A program made the position numbers and the translations under genes. The notes below the pieces were generated by a model. That model was not told the DNA's origin, searched no databases, and saw nothing but the letters and a program-made list of their open reading frames with translations. Positions 21,950-32,068 of a stretch of DNA of 64,000 nt are shown one piece after another. Origin of the DNA: Dastarcus helophoroides (Eukaryota; Arthropoda; Insecta; Coleoptera; Bothrideridae); assembly GCA_028583605.1 (NCBI GenBank), contig CM053332.1, forward strand, positions 15,387,267-15,451,266, written 5' to 3'. Position 1 is the first letter of the stretch; every line of letters begins with the position of its first letter.

Positions 21950-24249
21950 GTGTTAAGTAAAGGACTTAACGTGTTTAAAGTGAGCTAAAATTATTTGCAA
22001 AAACATCGCACTATACACAATCGCTTTAAGAAAAAATAGGAACCGTTTTAAAATTCTCCACACTCATGTCGAAAGCCACACATTTGTAAATTACAACATG
22101 AAAGGCAGCCATAGAAGACAGGGCAGTTATTTTAGCTAGAATTCATCGCCAAAATCTTGCACTTCACACAATCACTTCAGAAAAAACCAACATCAATGTT
22201 TTATAAAAAGTCATGGATAATATTCATTATTACGTTTACAAAGATCTAACTAGGAGTCTAGCCCTCGTTTCTCGAGCTTGAATATGACTGGTTAACCAAT
22301 TTCCTTTAATAACCGATTCAGCACGTGTCGAAATCGACATCTGCAAATGTAGCAATCTCGGGCACATGTTTTGAAAATTTTTTGAAATTTTTTAGGGATA
22401 TACGCTCCCGGAAAGTTTGCATGGGGCGAAAATTTTAACTACTCATTAGATTGGGGGATTCATCAGTTCTTCACGGTTGGATAAGTGGAATCTGAAAAAG
22501 TGATTATTCATAGAAACGGTTTTATAGGATATAATCCAATCGAACGTTTTATGGAAAGCATTATTTGCTGGAGTGATCGCTATAACAACATAATCGAGTT
22601 CGAGGTAAAGCAGCCCTCATTACAGCTTGTAGTCTATTCGATTCGACAACTACTTTAATGCACTGAAAACAATTATTTGCACGGCATATGTTAACGTGTT
22701 TGTGGCTTTAACCACAAATTTGCGTGTTTACCGAAAAGGGGAGTCCGTTAAACGTTTATCAATTTACACAAAGAAGTCAAATGGTGTTTTCTACTTCTAC
22801 TACTTAATATGTGCATTAGCATAGTTATTTATGGCGGTTATTTTTCACCAGCACCGCCGCAATTATTTTCACACGAGGCTGCTTTTTCCTATTAAATATG
22901 TAAGAGGTTTACATGCGAAATATATCACATGAAAAATGTACCCAGAAATAAATCCGCTGGAAAAATTTGATTCATATCAGGCTTTAACGTTTTATGAATT
23001 CCTACTGTACTTTAGCACTCTCATTGCGTTAAAACGCAATATCAAATCCAAATGTTCTATCTTCCTTATGCTACTCTAAACCATACATGAGTTATGTGGT
23101 ACAGTACAAGCGGAATTTAAAGACATGGTTGCAAAAGTATGCTGCGCATACTCTAACCTGAAATAATTTTGGGCGCAAAACTTGTATTTTAATATTCTTC
23201 TTTTTCTCAGAAATTCTTTTATCTGAAAATTCGTCTTTGTTTGAAGTTTTGAATTTGTTGGCAATTTTTTTGTTGAAAATTTAGATTCCAACGAAAAATT
23301 AAAACTGTTTGTCAAGTTTCAATCCTTTTCTCTAGATTTCGACCTTTTTCTCGAGATTTCAACTGTTTTTTTCTACTTGACAATATTTATCAAAATTTGC
23401 TTACTTTCACAGTGTCGGTTGTTTTTCAAATATATACAGAGCAATTTCCTGGACATTCCCTATTTGTTGGCCATCGTATTAGTAACAAAACTCTGATCGA
23501 TTGCGGTTCTCGATTGTTTTGCCGTTTTTAATTAAATTGATTAAGCGTGTTTGTTAATTAGGGGAAGCTCCTGATAATTTATGACTTTTTTCCACAACTG
23601 GTTATTAACTGTCTTGCATTAACCCGAATAGATGGTAAAACGATTATAAGATTTTTTCATCGATTTTCATCGGTTATACGCTGCGTTGGGTTACTCTAAT
23701 CTAAATGAGGATCTGATAGTCACGGTCAGAGCTCGATGAATCAAAATGCAATAGACGCTTGATATAGAGAAAACAAGGTTTCTGTTTTTAGCACGTTTGA
23801 AAACGAGGTTAATTTAAAAATTCTTCAAAAACAAATTTCGTCATATAGGATGCCCAAATTTAAAACGGGATTTAAAGAATTATTCAAATAAAAAATTTAC
23901 ATTTTCAGAATACAACATGGACAGTTTTACTTCGCATGGATTCAAGTGTTAATATTACAAGCAATTTTTGAAGTTTAGAGCGACTCTTTCTTGTATTTTG
24001 TGGTGATCAGATTTCTTTTAGGGTTTAATTTTTTATAAACCTCAAAACCATAGAAAATCTATTTGCTGAGTTCTAAGTAAACCTTTGTCTGTTCAAGCGT
24101 TCCAGTCATGAATCTTTTTACCTGTCGTAGTCCTCCAGTAGGATATTTTTGACTTTGCTTCCGATTTTTTGACCTCATTGTTGATTTGACTTAAAAAAAC
24201 CAAAAGCTGGTTCAGGTCCAAGAAATGATTCTTCAGATCCTTTTCTAGC
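21950..24249. other. Low-copy-looking DNA, no gene found
   Basis: No repeat family is recognised except weak gaaaatttcgac-like words at 23210-23400. The stretch 23480-23660 has clustered homeodomain-type TAAT cores (for example ttaattaaattgattaag), and 22840-22900 is GC-richer; both could be regulatory, but this rests only on base composition and common short words. The 79-codon minus frame at 23076-23315 has no recognisable domain. Confidence 0.35.
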
Positions 24250-24720
24250 GAGTACTTTGTCTTCTAATATCCATATGGGGTCAGGAACATTTTCCTCTTA
24301 CCCCTTTGTCGCGCTGTTCTGTTTAAGGACTTTGCACTTCACTCGTTTATTATTGTTCTTTTTTCTCTTTAGAGATTCAGATCTTCCATGTCCGTCTCTC
24401 TTGCGTTGCAGATTTTACCTATCTGCTTGTACCGGTAGTTGCTCTTTCGTCTCTCTTGAGATTTAGACCTTCCATGTCTGCCTCTCATATGCTGCAGATT
24501 TTGCGTATCTGCCTTTTTTCTCTTTCTGGAAACATCCTCTTAATGCGCGTGTGGAGCGACTTGTTTTTCTTCCGCCTACTAGCCATTTGACCATAGCCTC
24601 GGGGAAACCACACTAAAACCCGAGGTTAGTAGACTACCTTATCTAGATCCTAGGTCTTTTGAATCTTGGGTAATCTTGCGGCTCATAATCCAGTACTTCC
24701 CTGAGTAGTCGATTTGAATG
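24250..24720 (-). pseudogene. Jockey-like element C-terminus and 3' UTR
   Basis: The minus strand continues the RT relic with FDRAEIHSNRLLREVLDYE and DYPRFKRPR near 24660-24710, then stops and a probable 3' UTR. Within that, a direct repeat (gatcttccatgtccgtctct at about 24381 and gaccttccatgtctgcctct at about 24468, spacing ~87 bp) carries two copies of a ctgcagattt(t)gcgtatctg-like block. The end of the element is not certain. Confidence 0.55.
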
Positions 24721-25905
24721 TATTTCTGCTCTATCGAACTCTTTTTGTGGATTTCCTTACGGTTTCTTCTATAGTTTCGATTTGTAGATCTTCGAGAATT
24801 CTTCTGTTAGTTACAAACCAGGGAGCGTTAGCTATCATCCTTAGCGTTGTGTTCTGTCCTGTTTCTAATATATTTATCTTAGATTTTGGTGTATATCCCC
24901 AGACCTCTTGGGTCATTATCAGGTCATATATAGGTTGTATTTTTTTTAAAGTTTAATCCGCTCGCAGAGGGTAACCCCATTATGCTTTCAAAGCACTGCG
25001 AGTAGGATTCGGAAAGAAGGATAGATGGCGATGAACCGTCTTCTTAAACAAGGATAGGTTGTAATTTTTGGGGAAAATTCAGCTGCATTGTAAATTAATC
25101 GTTTATTTCTCAGACTGAGACGGCTTTTTCTGCTTGTCCTTGCCTTCATTGCTTTTTTCTTAGCGTGTTCGATATGTTTCCTGAACGTTAGTTTTTTATC
25201 CAATATTTTACCTTTTCTGTCCAAAGAATGTCTTCATTGAAAATATTTAAATTTCCCTCTGGCTGTGTTCTCTTTCTTGTCATATATATGGCTGTACTTT
25301 TGTCCCCATTGACTTCAGAACGCCATTTTTCAAACTATTTCTCCATGCGATGGAGTGTTTCTTGCAATCTTCTAACTATTATTTCTTGTCTTGTATGCTT
25401 TGATAGAACCACTGTATTTTCCGCATACAGCGCTATCTTTTCTCCGTTTGGCTTAGGAATGTCATGCGTGTATATGTTAAATAGAGTGGGGCCTATAATC
25501 GAGCCTTGTAGAGCCCCAGCTTATTCTTCTTCTGTTACTATTTTATCCAGTTTTACTTCAAATTTCCAATTCTCCAATTAGGATTGCATTATTCTTGTTA
25601 ATTTGGGTTAATATTCGCTCTATGCATTTTATATAATAGTCCTTCGTGCCAGACTTTGTCAAAAGCCTTGGCAATGTCTAAACAGATCAATCCCGTGGAC
25701 TGTGCATCGTTAAATCCTTGCGCAACTTCTTCGACCAACGCCTGTTGTGTGGTGCTGTGTTCCGGCTTAAATCCAAATTATTCTTCCGGTATTACCTCTA
25801 ATCTTTCCAATTCTTCTGGCAATCTTGAGCAGATTATTTTTTCTGCCCCTTTATCTATGGCTGGGAGAAGACTTATCGTTCTGTGATTTTGGGGATAAGT
25901 GGAGT
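24721..25905 (-). pseudogene. Jockey-like reverse transcriptase relic
   Basis: Minus-strand order: YPQNHRTISLLPAIDK near 25880, FGFKPEHSTTQQAL near 25765, DIAKAFDKVWHEGL near 25660-25690, IIGPTLFNIYTHDIPKP near 25480, YAENT near 25435 in place of YADDT, KKLTFRKHIEHAKKKA near 25165, LRNKRLIYNAA near 25090, and after a 140-bp insertion MTQEVWGYTPKSKINILE and LRMIANAPWFV near 24830. The thumb words are typical of the Jockey clade. The catalytic Asp pair is changed to Glu-Asn, and stops are present. The 5' part and endonuclease are missing; at 25905 the frame joins an RNase H relic. Confidence 0.8.
24943..25083 (-). mobile_element. 5'-truncated copy of family A 3' end
   Basis: A T-run at 24940-24949 is followed by the family A 3' terminus (ctcgcagagggtaaccccat, tatgctttcaaagcactgcg, agatggcgatgaaccg). 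It splits the Jockey-like frame between IYNAA and the TQEVWGY region. Only about 140 bp of family A is present. The host frame on both sides is otherwise continuous, so the insertion is younger than the Jockey-like copy. Confidence 0.75.
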
Positions 25906-26830
25906 CTTTTCCCGGCAGCGAGTTGGTCCGCAGCTTCATTTCCTTGTATTCCATTGTGCCCTGGCATTCAGTTAAGGTTGATCCTGTTGTATTTAGTCAG
26001 TTGCTTTAGAGTTTGTTGACAGTCCCGAACTAGTTTGGATTTGACAATGCAGCTGCTAAAAGCCTTTATTACCTCTTAACTGTCGGAGTTAATGTAGATC
26101 TTTGTGTTTTCAGGTTTCTTCAAAGACACTCGTAAGCGGAAAGTTCCATTGCATCTATTTCAGTTTAAAAGACAATTGGGTCTTTTCCTAAGGCCTTAGG
26201 GAACCTGTAGTTAGGGCTATAAATTTCCACGTACATTACCATGTGCTGTCTTTGATCCATCTGTAAGCCAAAAGGATAATTTGTGTTTTTCTCCAGGTAC
26301 TGATTGAACCTCAGTGTGGCTATTTAGGTCCACTCCAAAGAAATTATCAAATTTGTACCTGGGTTGCATATAATCAATCGATCTTGCTAAAATCACAGAG
26401 CCACATTCCTTGATTATTGCCGGGTGACCGGCGAAGTTTTCTTCTTTAAATTGTTTTAATTACAGTAGTCTTGAGACTCCTTAGATCGCCTTCCTTTGCA
26501 CTAAAAGGTGAATAGGAGTTTGGCCTAGTATTACCTCCACTGCTGCTGTTGGGCAGGTGTTTATTGCGGCTGTTATACCCAGACATGCGTACCTTTGAAC
26601 TATGTTCAGTTGGTTTTGTGCTGTCCTTGTCGTTATTTTTGGTCACCATACTAAAGAAACGAATGAGATCAGGGGTGTAATCGTCATCCTATATGACCAG
26701 TAGATCATTTTCGGTTTCAGATCCAGGTTTTTCACTAAAAGGAGGAGAGGAGTTAGACATGGCATTATGCTGCTGTTGGGCAGGTGTTCATTGCACCAAT
26801 CCTAATCTAAATGATTTCAGTGTTTCATAG
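25900..26830 (-). pseudogene. R1/I/Loa-like connection and RNase H relic
   Basis: Minus strand, from 26830 down: VWWPKITTRTAQNQLNIVQ-like words near 26630 (one stop), RYACLGITAAINTCPTAAVE near 26560, GHPAIIKECGSVILARSIDY near 26400, then RNase H: a TDGSK-like box near 26270, KALGK and QTEID words near 26180, INSDS near 26095, and GHNGIQGNEAADQLA near 25930. Frames shift several times. The catalytic acidic positions are partly visible (E of QTE, D of NSDS, D of EAAD). At 25905 it continues directly into an RT start of another element (AGKDSTYPQNHR). Confidence 0.75.
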
Positions 26831-26844
26831 ACTTTTCATAAAGT

Positions 26845-27312
26845 CTAGAATATTACTGGAGGTAAGCTGCCAGTTATAGTAGATAGTATTTTTACCCTTT
26901 CGAAATGTTGCATCCTGCCCGAATCAGTAAGGATCAGCTGCACGGTATGTACTCCGCTGTCTCGTTCCAGACATGGCAGAATTCCCTTATCAGTTTTACC
27001 CATTTTGTTGAAATGGCATCGCAAGGGGCAATGACAGATAAGAAGACTACTAATGAGCCTCAAATCGTTCTTGAGTAGATCGACGAGCTTTCTTGTCTTC
27101 TCTGGCAAATAATTTGTTTAAAGCCTTTCGCTTGTTTTTGGCCTGGATTATTTTTTCAGAGGTTGTTCATTTATTAATTTTCCCAATTGTGGAGTTTTGT
27201 CAAGACTTGGTTTTCAGTAATACCAAAGAATGCTTCGAGTCCACAGAATGTTGCTTTGACCCCTCTTTTCGCAAGGCTATCAGCGATCTTATTTCCTTCT
27301 TTTCCCCCGTGG
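26845..27312 (-). pseudogene. Second RNase H C-terminal relic (3' part)
   Basis: The minus strand reads SHGGKEGNKIADSLAKRG at 27250-27310, FGITENQVLTKLHNWEN near 27180, KTRKLVDLLKNDLRLISSLL near 27050-27100, HCPLRCHFNKMGK near 27010, ending near 26850. This is the end of RNase H plus the C-terminal region of R1/I/Loa-type ORF2. A 76-87 codon open frame survives in each piece, but stops separate them. Its 5' continuation is at 32856-33030, on the other side of the hAT-like insertion, joined by an 8-bp duplication. Confidence 0.85.
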
Positions 27313-27787
27313 CTTGGCACTAGGGTTGCCAACCGTACTATAATATATAGTATTGTACTATATTTCACGTCTGTGTACTATATACTATTGAAGAAATATA
27401 TAGTATACAGATATACTATATTTCAGTTGTGTCCTTTACGAGTTTTTTTAAATCCTCAGTTTTTACTAAAAATTTTAAAAAATCAAAATAGAAAATCAAA
27501 AAATTGGCAATTTTGAAAAACCACTTAGCATTTTCACTTTTCATTTTTTTTCGAGAATTTATACTTCTTCCTCGAAGTTCAAGGAGAAAATTTGATAACA
27601 TTTTTTGGATTAAAACTTAAAATTTCTTCAAAAATCAAAACTTCGGGAAAATTTAAAAACTCCAAAAATTCAGATTTTTTTTGTAAATTTCGATTTTTTT
27701 GAAGATCTCAACTCTGTTAATTTCGACATTGTTTCTTAAATTACAATAGTTTTTTAAATTTTAGACTTTTCAAAATTTTAACTCAAA

Positions 27788-27828
27788 ATTGAGATTCAAA
27801 TCGATACTGTATCGATTTGAATCTCAAT
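27788..27828. repeat. Perfect 19-bp inverted repeat, 3-nt loop
   Basis: attgagattcaaatcgata (27788-27806), ctg, and the exact complement (27810-27828). Inside the hAT-like element. No T-run follows, so a terminator reading is not supported. Confidence 0.9.
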
Positions 27829-27975
27829 GCAGATGACGTCGATGCATCTTTTGCTAATCTTTTAAAATTTGTGCGCTTGAAAATGCCAGTTCTGCTGGCG
27901 AAATACGTATCGCGTAATTATTTATTTAATTACCGATGTGGGAAAGGGGTGAAACCTTCTTTGGACATAAAATTC
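27817..27975 (+). pseudogene. Possible coding relic inside the hAT-like element
   Basis: Composition switches from the low-complexity array to ordinary coding-like sequence. The plus frame reads DDVDASFANLLKFVRLKMP, VLLAKYVSRNYLFNYRCGKG and VKPSLDIKF, then returns to array sequence. No family recognised; a captured fragment or transposase relic is possible. Confidence 0.25.
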
Positions 27976-28071
27976 CGACTTTTAGTAAATTTCGACATTT
28001 TTTCAAAATTTCGAATATTCTTTGAAAATTTTGTTGAAATTTTAATTTTTTTTAACATAAAACTTTTATAA

Positions 28072-28887
28072 AATATCGATTTTTTTGCAAACATCGATTT
28101 TTTCAAAGCTTGTCATTTCTTCAAAATGTGGCCCTTTTTGAAATTTTTCGACTATTTATCAAAATTTCCACTTCTTTTCGAAAATCTTGACTTCTTTTGA
28201 AAATTTTAAATGCTTATTAAAATGTCAAAATTTTTCAAAATTTTAACTTTAAAATTTTCAAATTTTCGCTCCTTCTTTCCAAAATCTTAACTTTTTTGGC
28301 TTTTAAAAATTTCGATATTTTTTCAAAATTCATATGTTTTTTCAAATTAAGGCTATCAAAATTTTCAAACTTTTAAAAATTTTCCAAATTTGAAATTTTC
28401 TTTTTTTGAGTTCTTTGATCATTATTTAATATTTAGACTTTTTGAAATTGTAAGAAGTTTTTTGAAATTTCGTCTTTTTCCAAAAACTCTTTTGTGAAAT
28501 TTTCGACATTGCTTAAAATTTTACTTTGAAATTTCTACTTTTTTTCAAACTTGGGCTCTATTTTGAAAAACATTGCTTTTAAAAATATCGATATTTTTTG
28601 AGAAGGCATCTGTTTTTAAAATGTTAAACATTTTTTGAGTTATTTTGGGAATTTTGTTTTATTGAAAAATTTCAATTTTTTTTAAAAATTGCGCCGATTT
28701 TGAAGTTTTCGAATTTTTATAACAATTTTGATCTTGTTTTCAATATTTCGCCATTCTTTTTAAACTCGTTGATTATTTTTCAATATCTTAACTTTTTCTA
28801 AATTACAATTTTTTTAAATTTCTTATTTTTTGGAAAATTTCGACAATTCAAAATTTTGAGTTTTCAACATTATCGAATTAATATATA
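28072..28887. repeat. Degenerate AT-rich array within the hAT-like element
   Basis: Same gaaaatttcgac-like short words as at 1-6350, no clear higher-order unit. The array continues from about 31130 to 32000 on the other side of the mariner insertion. Confidence 0.65.
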
Positions 28888-29310
28888 CAGGGTGTTACAA
28901 AAGTCCGGGCCGCTACTTCAGGAGCATATTCTACACATTAAAATATGAAAAATGTTGCAATACATTTTTTTCTTTAAATTGCCTCCTAACGGAGATATGA
29001 CCATTTAAAGATGGCGCCCCTAAAGTGGTTTTTTTACTACAAAAAGTTAGCGGTTAGTAGCAAAGTCATGAAATTGGGCAAGCAGTTAAAGAATTGGATT
29101 AGGCATATTCTCATGTAACATATTTTTTAAATAAGCAGTAGCGTGGTGTGTAGGGGGTTGCCCGCGATTATTTATTGCCGTGACTTTTTTGTATGGCAAT
29201 ATTTCGACACAAAAGTGCCATAATCGTAAAAAGCAACATTTTTTATACAAAAAAGGTACTCTTTCTTAAAGTCGCTAAAAGTAACCGTTTCCGAGAAAAA
29301 AGCGTTTAAA
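28888..29310. repeat. Left terminal inverted repeat of DD41D transposon
   Basis: Matches the complement of 30702-31125 with few differences (for example a gcgattatttattgccg stretch against its right-arm counterpart). Both begin CAGGGTG next to TA. Confidence 0.95.
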
Positions 29311-29409
29311 CAAAATTGTTGCATTTATTAGAATTCGTTTTGCAAATTTCTAATTTATCCACTACTAACTGCATTGATATAAAAATAGTACAAAATTAAG
29401 AAAAAAAAA

Positions 29410-30480
29410 TCAAAGCAAGTGTTCGAAATTACTGCCCCCTGCAGCAATACATTGCTCGGCTCGTCTTCTAAGGGAACTCCTTACTCTTTCGCAAATGCCT
29501 GGTGTATTGTGAATCTGGTTGAACCCATTTTCAATTCGTTCACGAAGATCATTGATATTGTCAACTGGTGTGGAGTAGACGATCTGCTTTAGATGTCCCC
29601 ATAAGTAGAAATCGAGTGGGTTGAGGTCAGGAGACCTTGCTGGCCATGGTATCGGACCTCTTCGACCTATCCATCGTTGATGATAGTTGTTATTCAAAAA
29701 TTCCCTAGCAACTGCACTAAAATGGGCAGGTGCCCCATCGTGCATTATCCACATTCGCTGTCTTGTTATGAGTGGAACATTTTCAAGTAACACGGGTAAC
29801 TCTGTTTGCAAAAAATGTCTATATGATGCTCCTGTTAACCTATGAGGTAAAAAAAACGGTCCAATTATAGAGTCCCCTATTATTCCTCCCCAAATGTTAA
29901 GTGAAAAATGTTGCTGATGTCTCGACTGAATAACTGCATTGGGATTTTCAACTTGCCACTGATGCATGTTGTGAAAGTTAAGTATCCCGTTTCTGGTAAA
30001 ACCCGCTTCGTCCGTAAATAATATGAGCGATGGAAAGTTCTCATTTTCAGCGATCTTATGCAATAGCCAGTTGCAAAATTCTATTCTTGGAGGATAATCA
30101 GCAGCAAGTAACCCTTGCACTCTTTGAAAATGATAGGGGTAAAATTGGTAAAATTTCAAAATTCGCCAGATAGTTACGTGATTTACTCCTTCGGCTAAAG
30201 CAAGTTGTCTAGTGCTGACACATGGATCTTCTTCAACTCGCTGAAGCACACGCTCCTCTAAATTAGCAACTTCTGCGTTTGGCCTTCCAACACGTTCGCC
30301 TTTGAAAACAAAATTTCCTGTTTCACATAAACGAGCATGAATTTTCTGGAACAATTTTTCTCCTGGTAGGTATCTATTAGGAAAACGTTCAGCATAAAAC
30401 CGTCTTGCTTCAGCACGATTACAATTTGCAAGCCCGTACATTAAATGCATATCGGCCATTTCTTGATTTGAATAGTCCAT
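29410..30480 (-). CDS. Mariner-type DDE transposase, DD41D
   Basis: 356 codons, single open frame with ATG at the right edge (30478-30480) and TGA at 29410-29412. Residues ~5-65 form an N-terminal helix-turn-helix region (ERFPNRYLPGEKLFQKI), residues ~74-112 a second one (VSTRQLALAEGVNHVTIWRI). The catalytic triad is visible: D157 in LFTDEAGF, D248 in MHDGAPAHF, D290 in PDLNPLDFYLWG; 41 residues separate the second and third, the spacing reported for the rosa/Visitor-type branch of Tc1/mariner. WGG around 197-199 and the GRP motif at 65-67 also fit. It cuts and pastes the element through its inverted repeats at TA sites. Length is normal and no stop or missing key residue is seen, so it may be active; this is untested. 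No introns. It is the only strong protein gene in the window. Confidence 0.95.
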   Translation of the reverse strand: MDYSNQEMADMHLMYGLANCNRAEARRFYAERFPNRYLPGEKLFQKIHARLCETGNFVFKGERVGRPNAEVANLEERVLQRVEEDPCVSTRQLALAEGVNHVTIWRILKFYQFYPYHFQRVQGLLAADYPPRIEFCNWLLHKIAENENFPSLILFTDEAGFTRNGILNFHNMHQWQVENPNAVIQSRHQQHFSLNIWGGIIGDSIIGPFFLPHRLTGASYRHFLQTELPVLLENVPLITRQRMWIMHDGAPAHFSAVAREFLNNNYHQRWIGRRGPIPWPARSPDLNPLDFYLWGHLKQIVYSTPVDNINDLRERIENGFNQIHNTPGICERVRSSLRRRAEQCIAAGGSNFEHLL

Positions 30481-30701
30481 TTTATCAAAATAATGAAAAG
30501 TTAAAAAACTACTACACTTACTATTGACAACAAAAACTGCTAAAGTTTACAGCTTACGACCAAATTTTATCAGTGACACAACGTCAATCTCTGGCAGATA
30601 TTGTCAAGTAGGTACAATTGTTTTCTTTACGATCAGTTTGCAGGACCAACTTATTTTTTCTTATACAAATTAGTTAGAATTTCGAAGACGGGATAGGATT
30701 A

Positions 30702-31125
30702 TTTAAACGCCTTTTTCTCGGAAACGGTTACTTTTAGCGACTTTGAGAAAGAGTACCTTTTTTGTATAAAAAATGTTGCTTTTTACGATTATGGCACTTT
30801 TGTGTCGAAATATTGCAATACAAAAAAGTTACGGCAAAAAAAAAATTGCGGGCAACCCCCTACACACCACGCTACTACTTATTTAAAAAATATGTTACAT
30901 GAGAATATGCCTAATCCAATTCTTTAACTGCTTGCCCAATTTCATGACTTTGCTACTAACCGTTGACTTTTTGTAGTAAAAAAACCACTTTAGGGGCGCC
31001 ATCTTTAAATGGTCATATCTCCGTTAGGAGGCAATTTAGAGAAAAAAATGTATTTCAACATTTTTCATATTTTAATGTGTTGAATATGCTCCTGAAGTAG
31101 CGGCCCGGACTTTTGTAACACCCTG
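30702..31125. repeat. Right terminal inverted repeat of DD41D transposon
   Basis: Inverted counterpart of 28888-29310, ends in CACCCTG next to TA. It also holds the region upstream of the transposase start, so any promoter for the transposase should lie at about 30490-31125. Confidence 0.95.
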
Positions 31126-31127
31126 TA

Positions 31128-32068
31128 TGGATAGTTCTTCTGAAACATTTGTTTTTTAAACTTTACTTTTTTTGAAAATTGTTCCATATACTACTAGATT
31201 ATCAATTTTGTTTTGAGGGTTTTGACTTTTTTTAAATGCCCCTCTTTTTGAGTCCTTTAAACATTTTTCAATATTTCGACGTTTTGAAATCATGCAAACT
31301 TATTTAAAAATGTCGATTTTTTTGAAAATTCTGATTTTTTTTTGTGAATTTTACCTTTTTATGAAAATTTTAACATTTATCAATATTTTACTTTAAAATT
31401 TCAACTTAATTTCTCAAATTTTCGCCCTTTTTGAAAATTTTGTTTTTCAAAGATATTGACATTTTTTGGAAAATTCACCCAATTTTATTTTTTCTATTTA
31501 AAAGCCTTTGAACATTGTGCCGTTTTTTTAAATTTTTGAATTTTTAGGAGAATTTTGATTTTTTTTTTAAATCTCACTTTTTTTGAAATTTTTGACTATT
31601 TTTAACATTTTATCTTTTTTAAAAAGTAGATTACAAGTTTTTGAAAACTTAAATTTTTGGAAAATTTTGATTTTTTTTGAAGTTTTAACTTTTCACAAAA
31701 TTTTCAAATTTTTGATATTTTTAAAAATTTTGACTGTTTTTAGAAATTTTCAGTTAATTTAAAATATTAGCTTTTTTTAAATATTTTGACTTTTTTAAAT
31801 ACTTACAATTTTGCCTTATTTTTCAAATAATTGAATTGAAATTTTGAAAATGTCGATTTCTTTTTAGGATAAAGCTTTATTTGAGAATTTGGACTTTTTT
31901 CAAATCTCCGTTTTGATTTGAATTATCCACTTTTATTGAAAAAACTGAAAGCAAGCCATAAATAGATTTTTCATACTTTTGGGGGCACGACATATAGATG
32001 AAAACCTGTCATCAAATATACTATATTTTATTCTTCATGGTAGACCCTTATTGACCGGAAATATTATG
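31128..32068. repeat. Degenerate AT-rich array, right part of hAT-like element
   Basis: Continuation of the array interrupted by the mariner insertion. Near 32017 the tactatatttt words typical of the hAT-like ends reappear. Confidence 0.6.

Larger units (their letters stand above)
28888..31125 (-). mobile_element. Intact-looking Tc1/mariner-superfamily transposon, DD41D type, 2238 bp
   Basis: Long terminal inverted repeats at 28888-29310 and 30702-31125, nearly identical over ~423 bp, starting CAGGGTGTTACAAAAGTCCG. TA on both sides (28886-28887, 31126-31127) is the target duplication. The element carries one intact transposase frame on the minus strand. Repeats of over 400 bp are unusually long for mariner-like elements. 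High arm identity and an open gene indicate a recent insertion. Confidence 0.95.

Noticed and set aside
27788..27828. Intrinsic transcription terminator
   Set aside because: No T-run follows the hairpin on either strand and the context is a eukaryotic transposon interior.
29410..30480. Bacterial IS630-type transposase, implying a bacterial window
   Set aside because: TA duplication, HDGAPAHF and PDLNPLD words, and the eukaryotic retroelements all around point to the eukaryotic Tc1/mariner branch.
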